Shown one piece after another: positions 1-41,930 of a stretch of 64,000 nucleotides of DNA. The notes below the pieces were generated by a model that worked only from the letters and a program-made list of their open reading frames with translations, made no database searches and was not told where the DNA came from. The translations under genes and the position numbers were made by a program. The DNA comes from Marisa cornuarietis. Its lineage: Eukaryota; Mollusca; Gastropoda; Architaenioglossa; Ampullariidae. Each line of letters begins with the position of its first letter. Position 1 is the first letter of the stretch. The DNA lies in the NCBI GenBank assembly GCA_004794655.1, contig SMMW01000013.1, positions 1,820,001 through 1,884,000 of the forward strand, given 5' to 3'.

Positions 1-899
1 AGGAGGAAGTAGAACATCACTGTACACTAGCCTATACGCAATAGAACAATATTTACACTTACTGTATAACAGTATTTTACAATGTAGTGTCATTAAAGTA
101 GCATAGCGGGGCACCAAGCTTAGATTGATACTGGTGTTCAAAACTTCCATTACTGCTGCAGATTTAAAAAAGGCATTCAGGCATAAATTCACACACACCA
201 TGCATTCAGGGCAAGACAGAAAAGAAAGAAAGACAGAGATAAAAACAAAACAAAACAAGAAAAAGCTAAGTATTTTGGAGGTATGAACTGCTCACTAGGA
301 GGTGTCTACCCAAAACGCCGAGACAAAAAAAAAAAAAAAAAAAAACCTTGTCAAAACAGCGGCTAGCTTTGACAAAAATATGAATGGAATACAAATGTAA
401 AAAGAGAGCTATCATAAAAAGAATTCTACCTATGTACTATATGTTATGTTATATATACCCAAGCTACTGTTACACACACATACACAAACTAAGATCAGAG
501 GTAGATAAGCAAAACCTACCCACTTATAAATAGTTAAGTCCGCAGGAACAGTCGGAAGTCCCGATGTCTGAATAAGTGACTTTTCATACTGTCAATGCGC
601 GAGTGAGGACAAATGGTAACTGGCGAGAGCGTTCTCCAGCTTAGGTCTGTATTTACCGGCGGATCTTCGGCCAGAGGGTTCCGGACACGGTCCACATCTG
701 TCACGCTAAATGTTGAGAGCACCAAGGTCTGCCGCATCCCCCTGCACACCATGCGACCCTACCACTCTTGACGGTATCGAATATTAACACAAATGAAGGT
801 GCAGGAACATCCGTATCGATAAGATCACCGTCCCCATGCCCTTTAAAAAAAAAAAAAAACACACAGTAAACTTGCTTGACGGATAACATCATGGTCTGC

Positions 900-1290
900 C
901 AGGGTCTCAGTACGTCACCAGTTGTGAGATCAATAACTCAGGATACTCCCGATGAGGATGTGGATGGAAGCGACATTAAATCAGTCAAAGACTGAATTTC
1001 TCGAATCCTGTGGTCCGTTGATGATTTTACGAGAATTTTCCCGTTTTTTGACCACACGTCGGTCACACTAGGGTGGTCGCGGGCACGGGCTAGCAGTGCG
1101 TATCGTTGCTTTGTTAGGTCCTCGGTAATGATTATCCTTGTGCCCTTCAATTTCCTTCTGTTTTGGATCACCATTTCGGTGACCTTTCTCGACAGAAAAC
1201 GAGCGATCACTGACGACTATACTTAATACCCGGAGTGTGCTAGCAGGTCCTGGCTGATAGTATAGCAACTGTTCACAATTAACCACGAAA
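900..1290 (-). mobile_element. LINE ORF1-like remnant
   Basis: The minus-strand frame at 938-1210 encodes RRKLKGTRIIITEDLTKQRY and VWSKNGKILVKSS, the pattern of the C-terminal domain of L1-type ORF1 proteins (GT.I.I.EDLT...R..L...A......VW...GKI). Frameshifted upstream sequence extends to about 1286. Poly-A/T runs at about 320 and 845 may be linked tails. Bases 1-900 otherwise show nothing recognisable. Confidence 0.6.
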
Positions 1291-1476
1291 GCTCGGGCAG
1301 CCTAAATTACCATGCAGCACTTCACTTCAAATGAGACAATCTCCTGCCTATAAAATGGCAGCTGCTTGCGGCATGAGAGTCGAAGAAGGAGAGAAAGTTA
1401 GAGAGAATGAGTGGAAGGAGTGGTGAGGACGATCTTGTTGTGGACTGTTTCGCAATATTTCTTCTGCCCTGCGCAG

Positions 1477-30858
<29,382 letters not shown>

Positions 30859-31369
30859 CCAGACCAGTGACCACAGCGTGCATTTTTTCCAAGGCAGTCG
30901 TGAGAGTCTGTAAAATAGTAGAGGAAATAACTCTTTCCAATGCCTAAGACATTCTGCAGGTCTGCGCTTTTGAAGCGCCAGGTAACATGGCCTGGTTGTT
31001 CTCGTGGTGTAGGGCGTGCATTTGTGCGGTACACATTCCCCCCTCCCTTCGTCCAACGATCAACGATGCGAGATCCTTGTCTGCCTGTTCGCGAAGGGAA
31101 CCGGCCAGATTACAGCGTTTTCTAGCGGCCAGACTAAAGAAAATCAGTTTGCCTTAGGTGGAGGGCAGAAATCCCTGTGTGGAATGTTTGACTTTTATTA
31201 GAAAACTAGAGGCAGATAGGGGCTGATAGTTTTCGGCTAGACACAAGTTGCTGCAGTTGTCTGTCGAACCAGAACGTGAGACCAGGAACAAAGAGGCAGA
31301 AGCTCCCTATTGTGATGGATTCTTGTGAGGGCACGGCTATCGGCTGCCTGAAAACGGGTGCAAGACCTA

Positions 31370-31565
31370 GACGTCACATCTTGCTAATAATAGCTGCTAA
31401 TAATAGACACGACGACTCGCTAATAATAGGTGCTGGATCCGGACATCACAGATGCTTAAATCAGGTGTTTCAAAATGGATGTCACAGCTCGCTGAGAATA
31501 GGTGTTGGATCTGGATGTCATGGCTGGTTGAGAAGAGACCCTGCATCTAAACGTCACAGCTCATT
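31370..31565 (+). repeat. Degenerate minisatellite, unit about 40 bp
   Basis: Diverged copies of a unit around CTCGCTGAGAATAGGTGTTG followed by GATCTGGATGTCACAG, with TAATAATAG variants in the earlier copies. Confidence 0.6.
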
Positions 31566-34187
31566 TGACATGGTCTCCGAGAGCCGCGCACGTGCACGTG
31601 ACAGAGTCTCGGCTGGTCGGTTGGTCTGCAGAAGCGTCATCTCCTTTTCCTGTCATCAAAACTACCTGTAAATTGACAAATGTCACGTTCTCCGGATGCA
31701 TTCATGAATGTGAAATAAGGTAGAACGCGCATGTCACCTACCCTGGTATAAAAGACCTATCTGTAACTCGTGCCATCCCACCAGCACTATCACCCTCCCG
31801 TGTACCAGTGAATGGTAATACCCGAGACTGGCGGCTTTAATGCGTCCAGTTTTCTTGCACGCAAGCACTGCTAGCAACAGTTGGAAACTTTTACCGCAAG
31901 ACGTATCATCAGTCTGGAAAATCAATTTTCTGGCAGTTTTGTAGGCACCTTCAGCATCGTTTTTTTATTATTTGTGCTAGCCATTACACTGACCAGTGAT
32001 GTTGACTGCAACGGTTGAGGGGGCTACAGTTCTACTTATTTCAACGCTGCAGAGTTTTATAGTGCAGATAGTGGTGTAATTCTTCTTCTCCCCTTTTACT
32101 TCTTCTTCTCTTCGAAAATTGGAAAAAAAATCTGTTTCCCCATAATTTATCACGTTACTCTTCGGTCTTCTGAGTAACTTCCCCTGTTATTCCTGTGCTG
32201 GACCCGCTGCCTCTTTCAGCAGCTTGCGAGTGTGCAGTGTCACCATGATTACAAGTCACCCAACCGGCGGAATATATCAGTTGCATGCTCCTATTCGCTT
32301 CACGTGTATGTCACGCTCGGAGGAACAAAGCAGACAGACTAATCTCGAACTAGATACCTTGATTTTGTAATGTTAATCTATCATTCTGTATCGTTGTAAT
32401 TCTTTGTCCTTCGCCTTGCAGTTAAGGTCGTTTCCAGCAATCGTCTGACTTAGAGTTCGTCACGCTTCCGCCTTGCGAATGATTTGTACGTTACTGTCTG
32501 TGTTCCGCTGTCGGTCTCTGCGCCTACCTAAAGTCAGAGCCTGCATGCCAAGTCACCCAGTTCAGCCAAATTCGTCACGACCAAGATCGTGCCAATGGTG
32601 GTGTTGATGCATGATGTAAATGGCGCGATTGGTTTGATGAGGTTGGTTTTATTGTGAATGGTGAGACTGGTTTCATTTTGAATGTGGTAACATAGGCTCA
32701 ACGGTACAGATGGTGATTGGTTTGATAGTGCAAGCTGTGTCGCTGAACTTCCTATGGAGCGATATCCACTAGTTGGCGTAATGGTGCTAAGTGAGTAATT
32801 GATGTGATGGTACTCACGATGATATCGGTGCAAATGGCATCTCTTAACAAAATCGCAAAAACGATGTCTACATGTTTGTGTTCTTGGCGTGGTGGTATAT
32901 AGAGGATGTGACTGATACGGTGGTGAAAAGATGAGACTGGTTCGATGGTACAATCGATATTACAAAACATTTCCCTATAATGATATCCAGTGAACCATCA
33001 TTTTGGCTGCTCTTTTTCCCCCATCCGTCCTCTGGAGGTCATAGAATCAGTTGCAGAAACAACCAATCAGACCATTATTTTTTTTTAAAGGCATTAAAAC
33101 GATCCGTTCTATGCACGGGTGTCACCCTTTGTTTGTTTGTTTGTTTGTTTGTTTGTTATTCTGTGTTTAGTAATTGGTCACAAATTTTGCAACTGATTGT
33201 TGCTATCAGACCATCGTCTGCAATGTTCAGCTTATCAAGCTTATTTTTCAGGCAGAAAAATGGCTTTTTGTGTACAACGTCACGTGGACACTTCATTTAC
33301 TGACCTTCACTGTTTTTGTGGTGCGATAAAAACACTTTAAAGGGACCTTTGCTAAAGCACTGAACTTTCCAAAGTATGATTTCAGTCTCGCCTGTGATAC
33401 TAAAATATGTTTATATCCTAGCACTTGATGTGATACAAACCTGTTTATATTATTCACTGAATTTCACTCTATGATTGAAAAAATCTAGTAGTCTCTCTTA
33501 TGGCATATTTTAGTTTTGCTTTTTTTGGATGATTCATTTGCCATGTGATTTGGTATAACTGCATATTTTTCACTGTTCCTTGCTTCAGTCCCTATGTTAG
33601 GCGTCAACGCTGCGGGCATTTGATTTTCGTCACAAAAAAACTTCTCGTCAGATTATACACACTAGTACCGCCCACAACCCAGCCTCTTTATGTCCCTGTC
33701 AGTATGTTCAATGACTTATGGAATCTTGAAAACTATAATTTTTACTCTGAGCCCGCCTGTCCCTTCTGTGGAAACCCAAAGCACATTATGATACAGCAAA
33801 GGACGGAAACAGAATGCAAAGTAAGCGTAGAAAAACATAGCACAAGTGTACTAAACGTACATAATGTATATAGGTTTTCGAGTTAGTGAAGGTTTCAGAA
33901 GCGGACCAAGGAAAACACTCTTTCAATTCTGAAAAGTATTCAGGAAGAAGTAGAACTTACTGGAAAACAATTGTAAATACTTAAACCCGAAAAAGTGTTA
34001 CACTTAGACTTCACAAGTGAAATTTATAGCGAACAGAACATAAATTCCTCGCTGTAAATATGAGATAGGCTTTTAAAGAAATGTTAAAGAAGAATGGTCA
34101 ATGTCACTTTCAATCAATCAGCACCAGGCGAATGGTAGAGATCCAAATATTTATTGTACACTTAATGAGACCTTGCCTATGATATAC

Positions 34188-34193
34188 AATAAA
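34188..34193 (+). promoter_or_regulatory. Candidate polyadenylation signal for the PDE
   Basis: AATAAA in an AT-rich context about 3.3 kb after the stop codon. Others lie nearby (about 34.38 and 34.45 kb), so the true end cannot be chosen from sequence. Confidence 0.3.
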
Positions 34194-37100
34194 CATGATA
34201 TTCAATGCTTGAGGACGATGACAGTTTCATGCGTTCTGCTTCACTCTACATTGCATTACGTGCAGCTTTAGTAGACATTGTTTAGACTTGTGCAAAGTTA
34301 TTTTGTGTTGTATTTTACTGGGATTTTACTGTAGTTTCAATACGAGCAGTATTGTATTATTCATTCGGCAAGTAGTACTAGAAAATAAAAGTAGCGACTG
34401 GAGGTTTACTTTCACTTGCGAGATAAATGTATCATTTTAACCGTCTTTAATAAATGGGTTTTCATCAAACCACTGTTTGATACTTCATTTGTGTATTAGA
34501 AACACTTAATGTGGGTATGTCTGCTTATGCGTGAACTTGTGCGATAGTAGTTCTTTTTCCTTTTTAATTTCTGTTATTTATTTCTATTTATTTATTTATT
34601 TTGCTTTTCGCTATGAATCGATCATAAATGTGTATTTCTATCTCTGGTCTAATTACGTTACCCTGTACCTTAACGAAACCTTTTCAGCCCCATTACGTGC
34701 CGGAAATTTGGACAATCTTCTCCTGGATTTTTCCTTCTGGTGTGGACCACAGAGGAAATAAGTGCTTTTATGCCGCTTAATAATGTTAGATTTTCGCTTT
34801 TTTTCTTTGAAAAATCAAAGATCGGCTAAGGTCACACAGGATACTGCAAGCCAGGGGTTTTTTTTTAAGCCGTTATCTCCCCTCCCATTCTCACCATCCA
34901 CGCCTGCAAGATACTTTCATTCTCCATTACAGGTCAGGAGCTTTCTTACAGCACCAAGGGGTTTTCGCTGGCGTTTTTCCTCTTGGGGGTGGGGGGTGGT
35001 GAGGGGAGGGTTAGAAGTATGACAAAGACGAAATGATAATCTGTTTGTTCAATTTGGCTAACTCACAAGTCCGAGTTTTTAGAGAAAATTGTATCAGAGA
35101 CTAACGTAGCTTTCTCACTGGTTGAAATGTATATGTACAAAATATGATCAATTAAGGCAGGTTAAAATCGATGTCATTTATTTCTCCCCATAATAATGCT
35201 GCGACTGCATTTTATTGTGCTGATAAAATCGTGCTCATTACTATGTTAGGACTGACAAAGTGTCTTTCTCAGAATAGTGCACACACACTTTTTAAATGAT
35301 AATTTGCTCATACTCAGCGCTTAACTCACTGCTCCCAACTGATCATATTATCATCATCGTTGCATGCTAATACTGATGTTTTAAAACGGGTCATAACAAC
35401 AATACTTTTTGATGCGGTCGATGATGTAGGGGCTAAATCGCCTGTCATCACGATAGTGAGATTCGAGTTTACACATGATTACAGGACTGACCATTGCTCT
35501 TTTCAGTTTAGGTTTCTCCGATTTCCTCCACCCTATATATTTTTGTAATTTTTTGCAACCTCTCATTAAGAACAGATGCATACGTGATTTCTGTGGTATT
35601 GAGATGATGTTGCATAAAAGTTAATGGTTAGAGAAAAGAAATGCTTGACCATAAGGAACAGGTGCGATCCCACTCAACAGCAGGGAGTAGAGATTAGCAG
35701 ACTGAACAGAGATAAGTGGGGTATGGAGGTGGGTGTCGTTAATGACCTACCTTTGATGCACCGGGAGATAAAGATTTTTGGGGGTTGGTTTGGTTTGGGT
35801 TAGATTTTTTTTTTTTTTTTTTTTGCTTGCATCGGTTAAAATTAGGCCCGGGCCTTGCAAGTGACGTGACTAAATTTGAAGCTGCGCCCAGTTTTGGCGT
35901 GGCACATTGGTTGAATGGAGCAAATTATGATTTGAAAAGTGTAGGAATACCATACTGAGTACGAAAATTTTTCCGTGTTAATTCCATAGTGAGTATGAAT
36001 TCTACCATGGACGGTATGCAGGGGGTCTAGTTATCTAAATGGTCCTATAGAGCCTTTCTTGCCGATTGCTAACGTGGCGATAGTCTTCCCAATCTGCGTA
36101 CCACCCCAGCACAATAATTCCGCAGGTAATGAGGGTGAGGAGGAAAGTACGCTTGTTAAACAGTTATTTTGTCACACTTTGCCAAACAGCCTTATATCTT
36201 ATCTTGATTACTGACATGTGAGAGCTTTCATGCATCTTTGCTTCTTCAGATAAGAACTAATGTCTTGGCTAACTTCAACCGTGCTCGTTTCCTAGAGACC
36301 TTTCCACTAGTTGTGTGCGTGACCTTTTGCGAGTATCAAGTGTTTACATCAGAGCGGGTGCGGATGTTTACTGGAGTTCAAGTGTTCGGCGCTCCTGGAC
36401 GCTACGTACGACCGATGATGAATGCAAATTTTGAAAAGCGTTGCAGTGGTAATACGGCCAAGGTGAAAACCAGACTGGTTACATTTTTCAACATCCCTTC
36501 TATTTTTATTACTGCAAAAACCAAGTAGATGTGGGTTTTTGAGTGTGGACACATGCAAACTTAGAGCCGTCGTTGAGCAAGGTAAGTTCAGAAAGCATGT
36601 GCATCATCAGGTAAGCACCATGAAAACCACCAGTAAAACCAATGTTACGTCACGAGCTGCGTAAACATGGTGGACAAGGTGCTGCCACCAAACACAACCA
36701 ATTTCATAGTAATCGTTGTTAGCGAGCAGCCAACATAAAACACTAAAACAACTGGTAACGTGAACGATGGTCTTCGAAGACATCGGATGAAATTACACTT
36801 TTTCTGGTCATCCTTATGCTGCTGAGTTTCAAGAGCCTTATCACACAAGGATCGCATTAAAAGTCTAAAGTTTCACTTAAGAACTTTAAGTATTTGTATT
36901 TAATTCATGTTGTTAACGGACTAGATACGTGGGCAAAATCTCTTTTTCTGTATTGACACTCCATGCTCTGTTTTTTTTTTCTTTTCTTATTTGTGGTGCT
37001 ATACATCACTCAGACCTGTCACAGCATTGCCTTTAATTGTTTTGATCATCTGGAGGCGTTGTTATGAAGCGAGAGTAGGCTGTTTCCCCAGGGCAACATG

Positions 37101-37478
37101 GGGATCTGAAGGATTTCAATGCGATGCCGAGACGCTGCTAATGTTTTGCCCCTGGGACTGTAGGTATAAACGGTGGCATAGATACCCTGGGGTAAAGAAA
37201 CATTGTGTCCGCAGGGGGAACTGGCGCAAGATGGAGACTGTTAGATTGACCTTGGAAGTCTGCGTCCTAGTCCAGAGGACCGCACTCTGCGTCTGGTCCC
37301 TACACCTACCTTCTAGCTCTAGGAAGCTCCGTCTCTGTCGTGTTCTCTTACCTTGGCTTTGTGTAAAGAGTTTGGTAACTGTCGCAAGTCTCTGTACCTA
37401 AGCCATTCGTGCATAATCCCGAACATCGTCGGGTCAAGATTTTGGTTGCTGTGCGCGTAGCTGACCACTGAGGCGTAG

Positions 37479-37592
37479 AGTGGAGCCCCTTGCCCCGGAG
37501 CGAGGGAGACGCTGGCCCTCTTCGTGCCCCACGCCCAGTATGTGCCGAAGGGAGGCGGGGTCAGCTTCGTCATGCGCATCGATTTCAAACAG
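37479..37592 (+). CDS. Isolated exon-like segment of unknown identity
   Basis: 114 nt, phase 0 to 0, between AGGCGTAG and a good donor GTAAGC. Encodes 38 residues including ARETLALFVPHAQYV and GGGVSFVMRIDFKQ with GC-rich third positions, unlike the AT-rich surroundings. No partner exon or homologue recognised. Could be an orphan exon of an unrecognised gene, a relic, or chance. Confidence 0.35.
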
Positions 37593-38133
37593 GTAAGCCT
37601 GCAGAGCAAGATAGAGGTCGACAATGCCAGATCCTCCACGTAGGTCCGTCGTGTATTTTCTTTACCAGCTGCTCGTGCTGAAATAAACCACACTGCTCAC
37701 AAGCGATTAACCTGTGTTCCTAACCCCTACATATAGACTCTCACGGAGAGCACGCACGCGCTGAAAGAAAAGAACAAAGGCAGCCATTGATGCATGCTAC
37801 TGATCTAGAACCTGAAGCTAATGGATAGACTCTAACTGGCTAGCTTGAAGCCCGACAATCTGCCATATTGAATTCGTAAGACGATGCTTAATGCTTTAGC
37901 ATACCCTGCTACTGTTATTTGTTTGTTTAAACTGTCAACGTTGCTTTGCTTTTCCATTTTCTTGACCCGCTTTAGTGCTTCTGTCTCATAACTGAGGAGA
38001 TAGGTGTCAATCTGTTCATGGTCTACGTGACATTAAGAGCGGTAAAATGGTTTGCGTGATGGTTTCAGCAAGATCTGTTACATAAATTAACTTTCGGCCC
38101 CGTGGGCAAGCTCACGGCACTTTACGAAGAATA

Positions 38134-38211
<78 letters not shown>

Positions 38212-40457
38212 GCACGCAACATAACATGCAAACATGTTGTCTATATAATGTCATATGGGATTATGAAAGATATGGCTTGGTTTATTTTTTTATGTAATCC
38301 AGGCTACAAATGCTCTTATCCACACCACAGTTCCAGAGTTCCAGTCAGACAACGGATCAAATAGGTGCGAGTCTTTTTATATACATACTCCTCAATGGGC
38401 AATCTGCAGAACACCTCTTCCGAAAACCATAATGAGTTTACAAGACGCCGGAAGGAAACGGTGCAAATCCACCAAAATAATACCCTCAAGATGTTCAACT
38501 TGTCATCATCCTTCATGAGTCACAAATCCATATACTTTTATGTATCGTTTTGATCATAGTACTTTATGAATTGTCGAAACAACACTATAATATTCTGCAG
38601 GAAAAGTATATCATGGAAGACATATTTCTATATCTTTGTTGTTGGGGGGTTTTTGTTTGTTTTTTGTTGTTGGGGTTTTTTTTGCGAGATCACTAAATCC
38701 GCTGATTACAATAGTCAAAAATGACAAACCCAGTGGTTTAGCATATTTTCACAGATTAAGATGTTTAGCGGTTACAGTTATTCAGCTCGTAGTTCATATC
38801 TACAAAGGCATTATTGATTTATGGTAAAATTATACTTGGAAATATTTCTGTCCATAGATCAGATCATTCGTATATTCCTATGATCTACATGGTACCAAAA
38901 CAGAGAGGATAGGGCACACTACATAGACTGTATGGCCTTCTCAATGGCGAATTGCACAAAGAAGCCGTCATGGCGAGATAGAGGAGGTAGGTAGTGGATG
39001 GGCCACGTTTCTGTATTGTGGAAACCACCCCACGCAGACGAATCAACAAAGTAATTAATCTTTGAATCTGAAAGGGCTACATGCGTCCGTGATTGAGGCA
39101 GGTGTTGGGGGGGGGGGATAATGGAGAGAGGCAAAGAAGGGAAATTGGGACGGAAGGATGACGAGCAGGGCGTAGAAAGATGGAGCACGTGCCGTTTCCA
39201 CACCGGACTTGATCTCTATAGCTGTGTGGCAGCCGTGAAGTGGCCCCGCACTGTAAGATGATCCTCAGAGGCCGATGAAATCAGCAGAAACGTTCTGCCG
39301 CTAATGCTGTGCACGGTGTATGTTGTCTCGATGTCCACATCCTTGGTTTTCTCTGCGCCTCTTATATCTGGAACATGATCAGTGAAGTAGGAAATCAGTC
39401 CGGCATTGATGGTAATATTTTGTATAGTTTACGACTTTAAGTTGTCCTCTAATCGGCTACCCAAGCTTGGTCGAATGTTATGTATTTGCTAGGTTCCACT
39501 TCTTGGTCTAGTCGGTCATTAAAAGTAATATTTTATAATTTAGGCCTCACGTGTTGTGCGTAAAAATTCACGGTCAGACCCACTTTTGTTTGCCTTTTAA
39601 CGTGATCTGAGATTCTACACGATGGAATTAATGACAGCGAACTATTTCTCAATGGTGCTCGTTTCAGATGATGATATCCTTTTCTCCTCCATTTTTCCCT
39701 GGACCGCAAATACTAACTCAGAAACCCAGTGGTATATAGATGTTTATTAATTTATATCTCTCTTTGTGTGTGACAAAGAGAGTGTATTACGTACGCGTGT
39801 GTGTGTGTGTGTGCGCGCACACACATTTACTTGCCCTATAATACGTGAGTCACTTGTTCTGTCCGCAGTATGTTTCAAACTGTGTAAAGGATAATTAGTG
39901 CATGACATTGCTTGGGTAACTTATCAACTATCCCAGATATGTGGAATATCATCTACATCCTTCAGAGTCAGTTATTACGACAGGTGTGCGTTGGTTCGTC
40001 GCTCGTTATCCATCTACAATCACAAGATCCGTGGTCATCCGCATTCTTCCAGATTTGTTTGAATGGTTATCGGCCAGAAAAGACTCTCGTTTTCAACAGA
40101 ACGTATTATCTCGCCTTACAAGTAATCATGAGATGATCGAAATGTGCGTGTAATTGTTTATTTTATTAGACGTGAGTCAGGTGTGTGAGCGTTCGTAATA
40201 TGTAAACATGTAGTAGTAGTAATAAATGTTAAATCCTCACAATGAAAGTTCCAAATCCAGCACAAATAAAAAAAAACTCCTTTATACTATAGGCGTACAC
40301 AAATACACCACTTGTTGAAGCAATTTATGACGAAGGAAATGTCTGCTTGTCTGCTGGAAATGAAGACAGAACGTCGAGAGCACCAATGACATTTAAGCAG
40401 ACCCGAAAAAGATTTCGTGCGACGGCCAGACTGACGGACATATATGCATATAAGAGA
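37593..40457 (+). other. Intergenic DNA, no gene seen
   Basis: AT-rich, with a CA microsatellite (38135-38206) and a short GT/GC run near 39799. A 71-codon open frame at 39941-40153 is unassigned. Confidence 0.6.
38135..38206 (+). repeat. (CA)n microsatellite
   Basis: 36 uninterrupted CA units. Confidence 0.98.
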
Positions 40458-41288
40458 CGGCCAAAGACCGAAGTTCGGCTATAGTTCCCGAACTGGCCGG
40501 CCATTTCGCACTTTGGCCGAGAGGAGTGGTCAAAGCCCGATGTGCTTGAAATGACCAGTCTATATACTGTATATGCTACTTTTGGCCGCGGCCATTTCGA
40601 GAAGAGGCGGGAAATCCCTGGCTAAAATTCGATGCGCTCATATCCGTATACCAGATGTTGACAGTGATCGCGGTGATCGAAGATGCGTTATTGCAGCTGT
40701 CATGAACGTCGAAGGCGTGTTCTACAAGCTATATAGGAACAGAACATGGTGTTCTCAAACAAATGAACTCCTGAAGTGAATTTTCCATTCTGCACGAAAA
40801 ACTGCATGTTCACACTGGAATCCGTAGGCACGGAAGAAAAATCCCTACGAACCGCATCGACCCGCGTCGATCTTCTCAATCACTGACCTGCAGCAAAGGC
40901 TACACTCGATGCAATTGCACTATAAGAGCGCAACAAATCGCGGCAGATGTCGAAATACACAAACTGTTGTGTGATTGGAAGTGTCACAAAAGTTCTTCTT
41001 CTTGTCATGATATCGAGATTGATAATTTACTATATAAGCTTACGTATCAAAATTTATAATTAATAATCAATATATAATATGAAATTAAACAGACCCACCA
41101 AAAACTGTTGATGACTTTTTATTCCGACTTTGGCCGATCGCCCCATGCCATTTCGCAAACTGAATGGCCGGTCAAATCCCAAAATCAAGAAAAGATTGGA
41201 CATTGGTCGGTCAATTTACAGAAACATTAGCCATTTCCCGTTTTGGCCGGACACTTTCCACTTTGGCCGATTTCAAGTTTTGGCCGTA
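40458..41288 (+). mobile_element. Decayed integrase-type DNA transposon (Ginger/KRBA2-like) with GGCC-rich ends
   Basis: The centre encodes VDSDRGDRRCVIAAVMNVEG and FYKLYRN, like the conserved 'VDRGRGDPRN..AVV.....YKIG' segment of KRBA2/GIN-type integrases. A frameshifted Cys-rich end follows (CNCTI, TNRGRCRN, then CDWKCHKSS; about 40905-41015). The flanks hold many TTTGGCCG/CGGCCAAA motifs in opposite orientations, plausibly long inverted ends (ACGGCCAAAG left, TTTGGCCGT right). Stops and frameshifts show it is dead. Confidence 0.5.
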
Positions 41289-41827
41289 ACATAAATATGA
41301 TGGTGATGTTAGATGTCACTTAATCATTGTTCCCACGGAAAAAACGCGCAGTCATGCTTGTATAACTAGTGTTTACCACAAAGTTTTTCATTTTTACTTC
41401 CTATTGTTTTTTTTTTAAGTTACCAAACTAGTTACGATTCTCCCCTAACCTCTATCTGTGTGTGCGTTTAAAAAAATGACACGAAAATACAAAAGTATGA
41501 AATTCAATTACTTTGAGCCACAGCCTCTATGCTTCCACCTATATAAATGCTTATGCTGCATCGTGTATTATGAGCACATTCTGAGCGCATGTGGTAAGGT
41601 AAAAAGGTAAGGTAGGAAACTCGGAGCTGACACCACTACACTCGTAAGGTTATTTTTGATAAGATTTTATTGGCTTGACAATCACTTATTTTCCCTAGTT
41701 GAAAAAAAAAAGTGGACAGCGTGTTTTCACTGGAAAAGTTATTCGTAGGTCAAACACGCGAGTAGACCGGGTCAAGGGAAGCAACTGACAGTGTCGCGGA
41801 TTTGTGCAGCTCCTAAGCGTCATTATT

Positions 41828-41872
41828 ATGAGCGATGGCCGCCACTTTGTTTGTATGGCTATGAATCCCTAG
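41828..41872 (+). promoter_or_regulatory. Upstream ORF before AKAP9
   Basis: ATG with 14 codons and a TAG, ending 4 nt before the AKAP9 ATG. It overlaps a second short frame at 41835-41864 (ATGGCCGCC..., 9 codons plus TGA) whose ATG has a good GCGATGG context. Relevant only if transcription starts upstream of about 41828. Confidence 0.5.
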
Positions 41873-41876
41873 TAAA

Positions 41877-41930
41877 ATGGAACTGACAGAAGAAGATCGA
41901 AAAAAGAAACTTGCAGCTGGAAGAGAAAAG
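41877..41930 (+). CDS. AKAP9: AKAP9 exon 1 (start codon)
   Basis: 54 nt, phase 0 out, donor GTAATA. Encodes MELTEEDRKKKLAAGREK. This ATG is chosen because it gives the conserved N-terminal block, and earlier ATGs lead to stops within 15 codons. Transcription start is unknown; a CpG-containing stretch at 41740-41860 may be the promoter. Confidence 0.88.

Larger units (their letters stand above)
30859..37478 (+). other. Putative PDE 3' UTR and intergenic DNA
   Basis: No supported gene. Contains two degenerate minisatellite-like stretches (31370-31565; about 32580-32960), a short (GTTT)n near 33130, a poly-T at about 35806 and several AATAAA signals near 34.2-34.5 kb. Open frames such as 31276-31671 and 33545-33886 look like chance ORFs. 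Confidence 0.6.

Noticed and set aside
31276..31671. 131-codon plus-strand frame after the PDE stop
   Set aside because: Made of degenerate minisatellite units; no homology and no supporting signals.
33545..33886. 113-codon frame with a CPFC motif in the intergenic region
   Set aside because: Looks like chance; AT-rich codons and no second zinc-ligand pair in a known arrangement.
37319..37693. 124-codon frame on the minus strand
   Set aside because: The plus strand over the same bases has an exon-like segment with a good donor, so the minus frame is likely its shadow.
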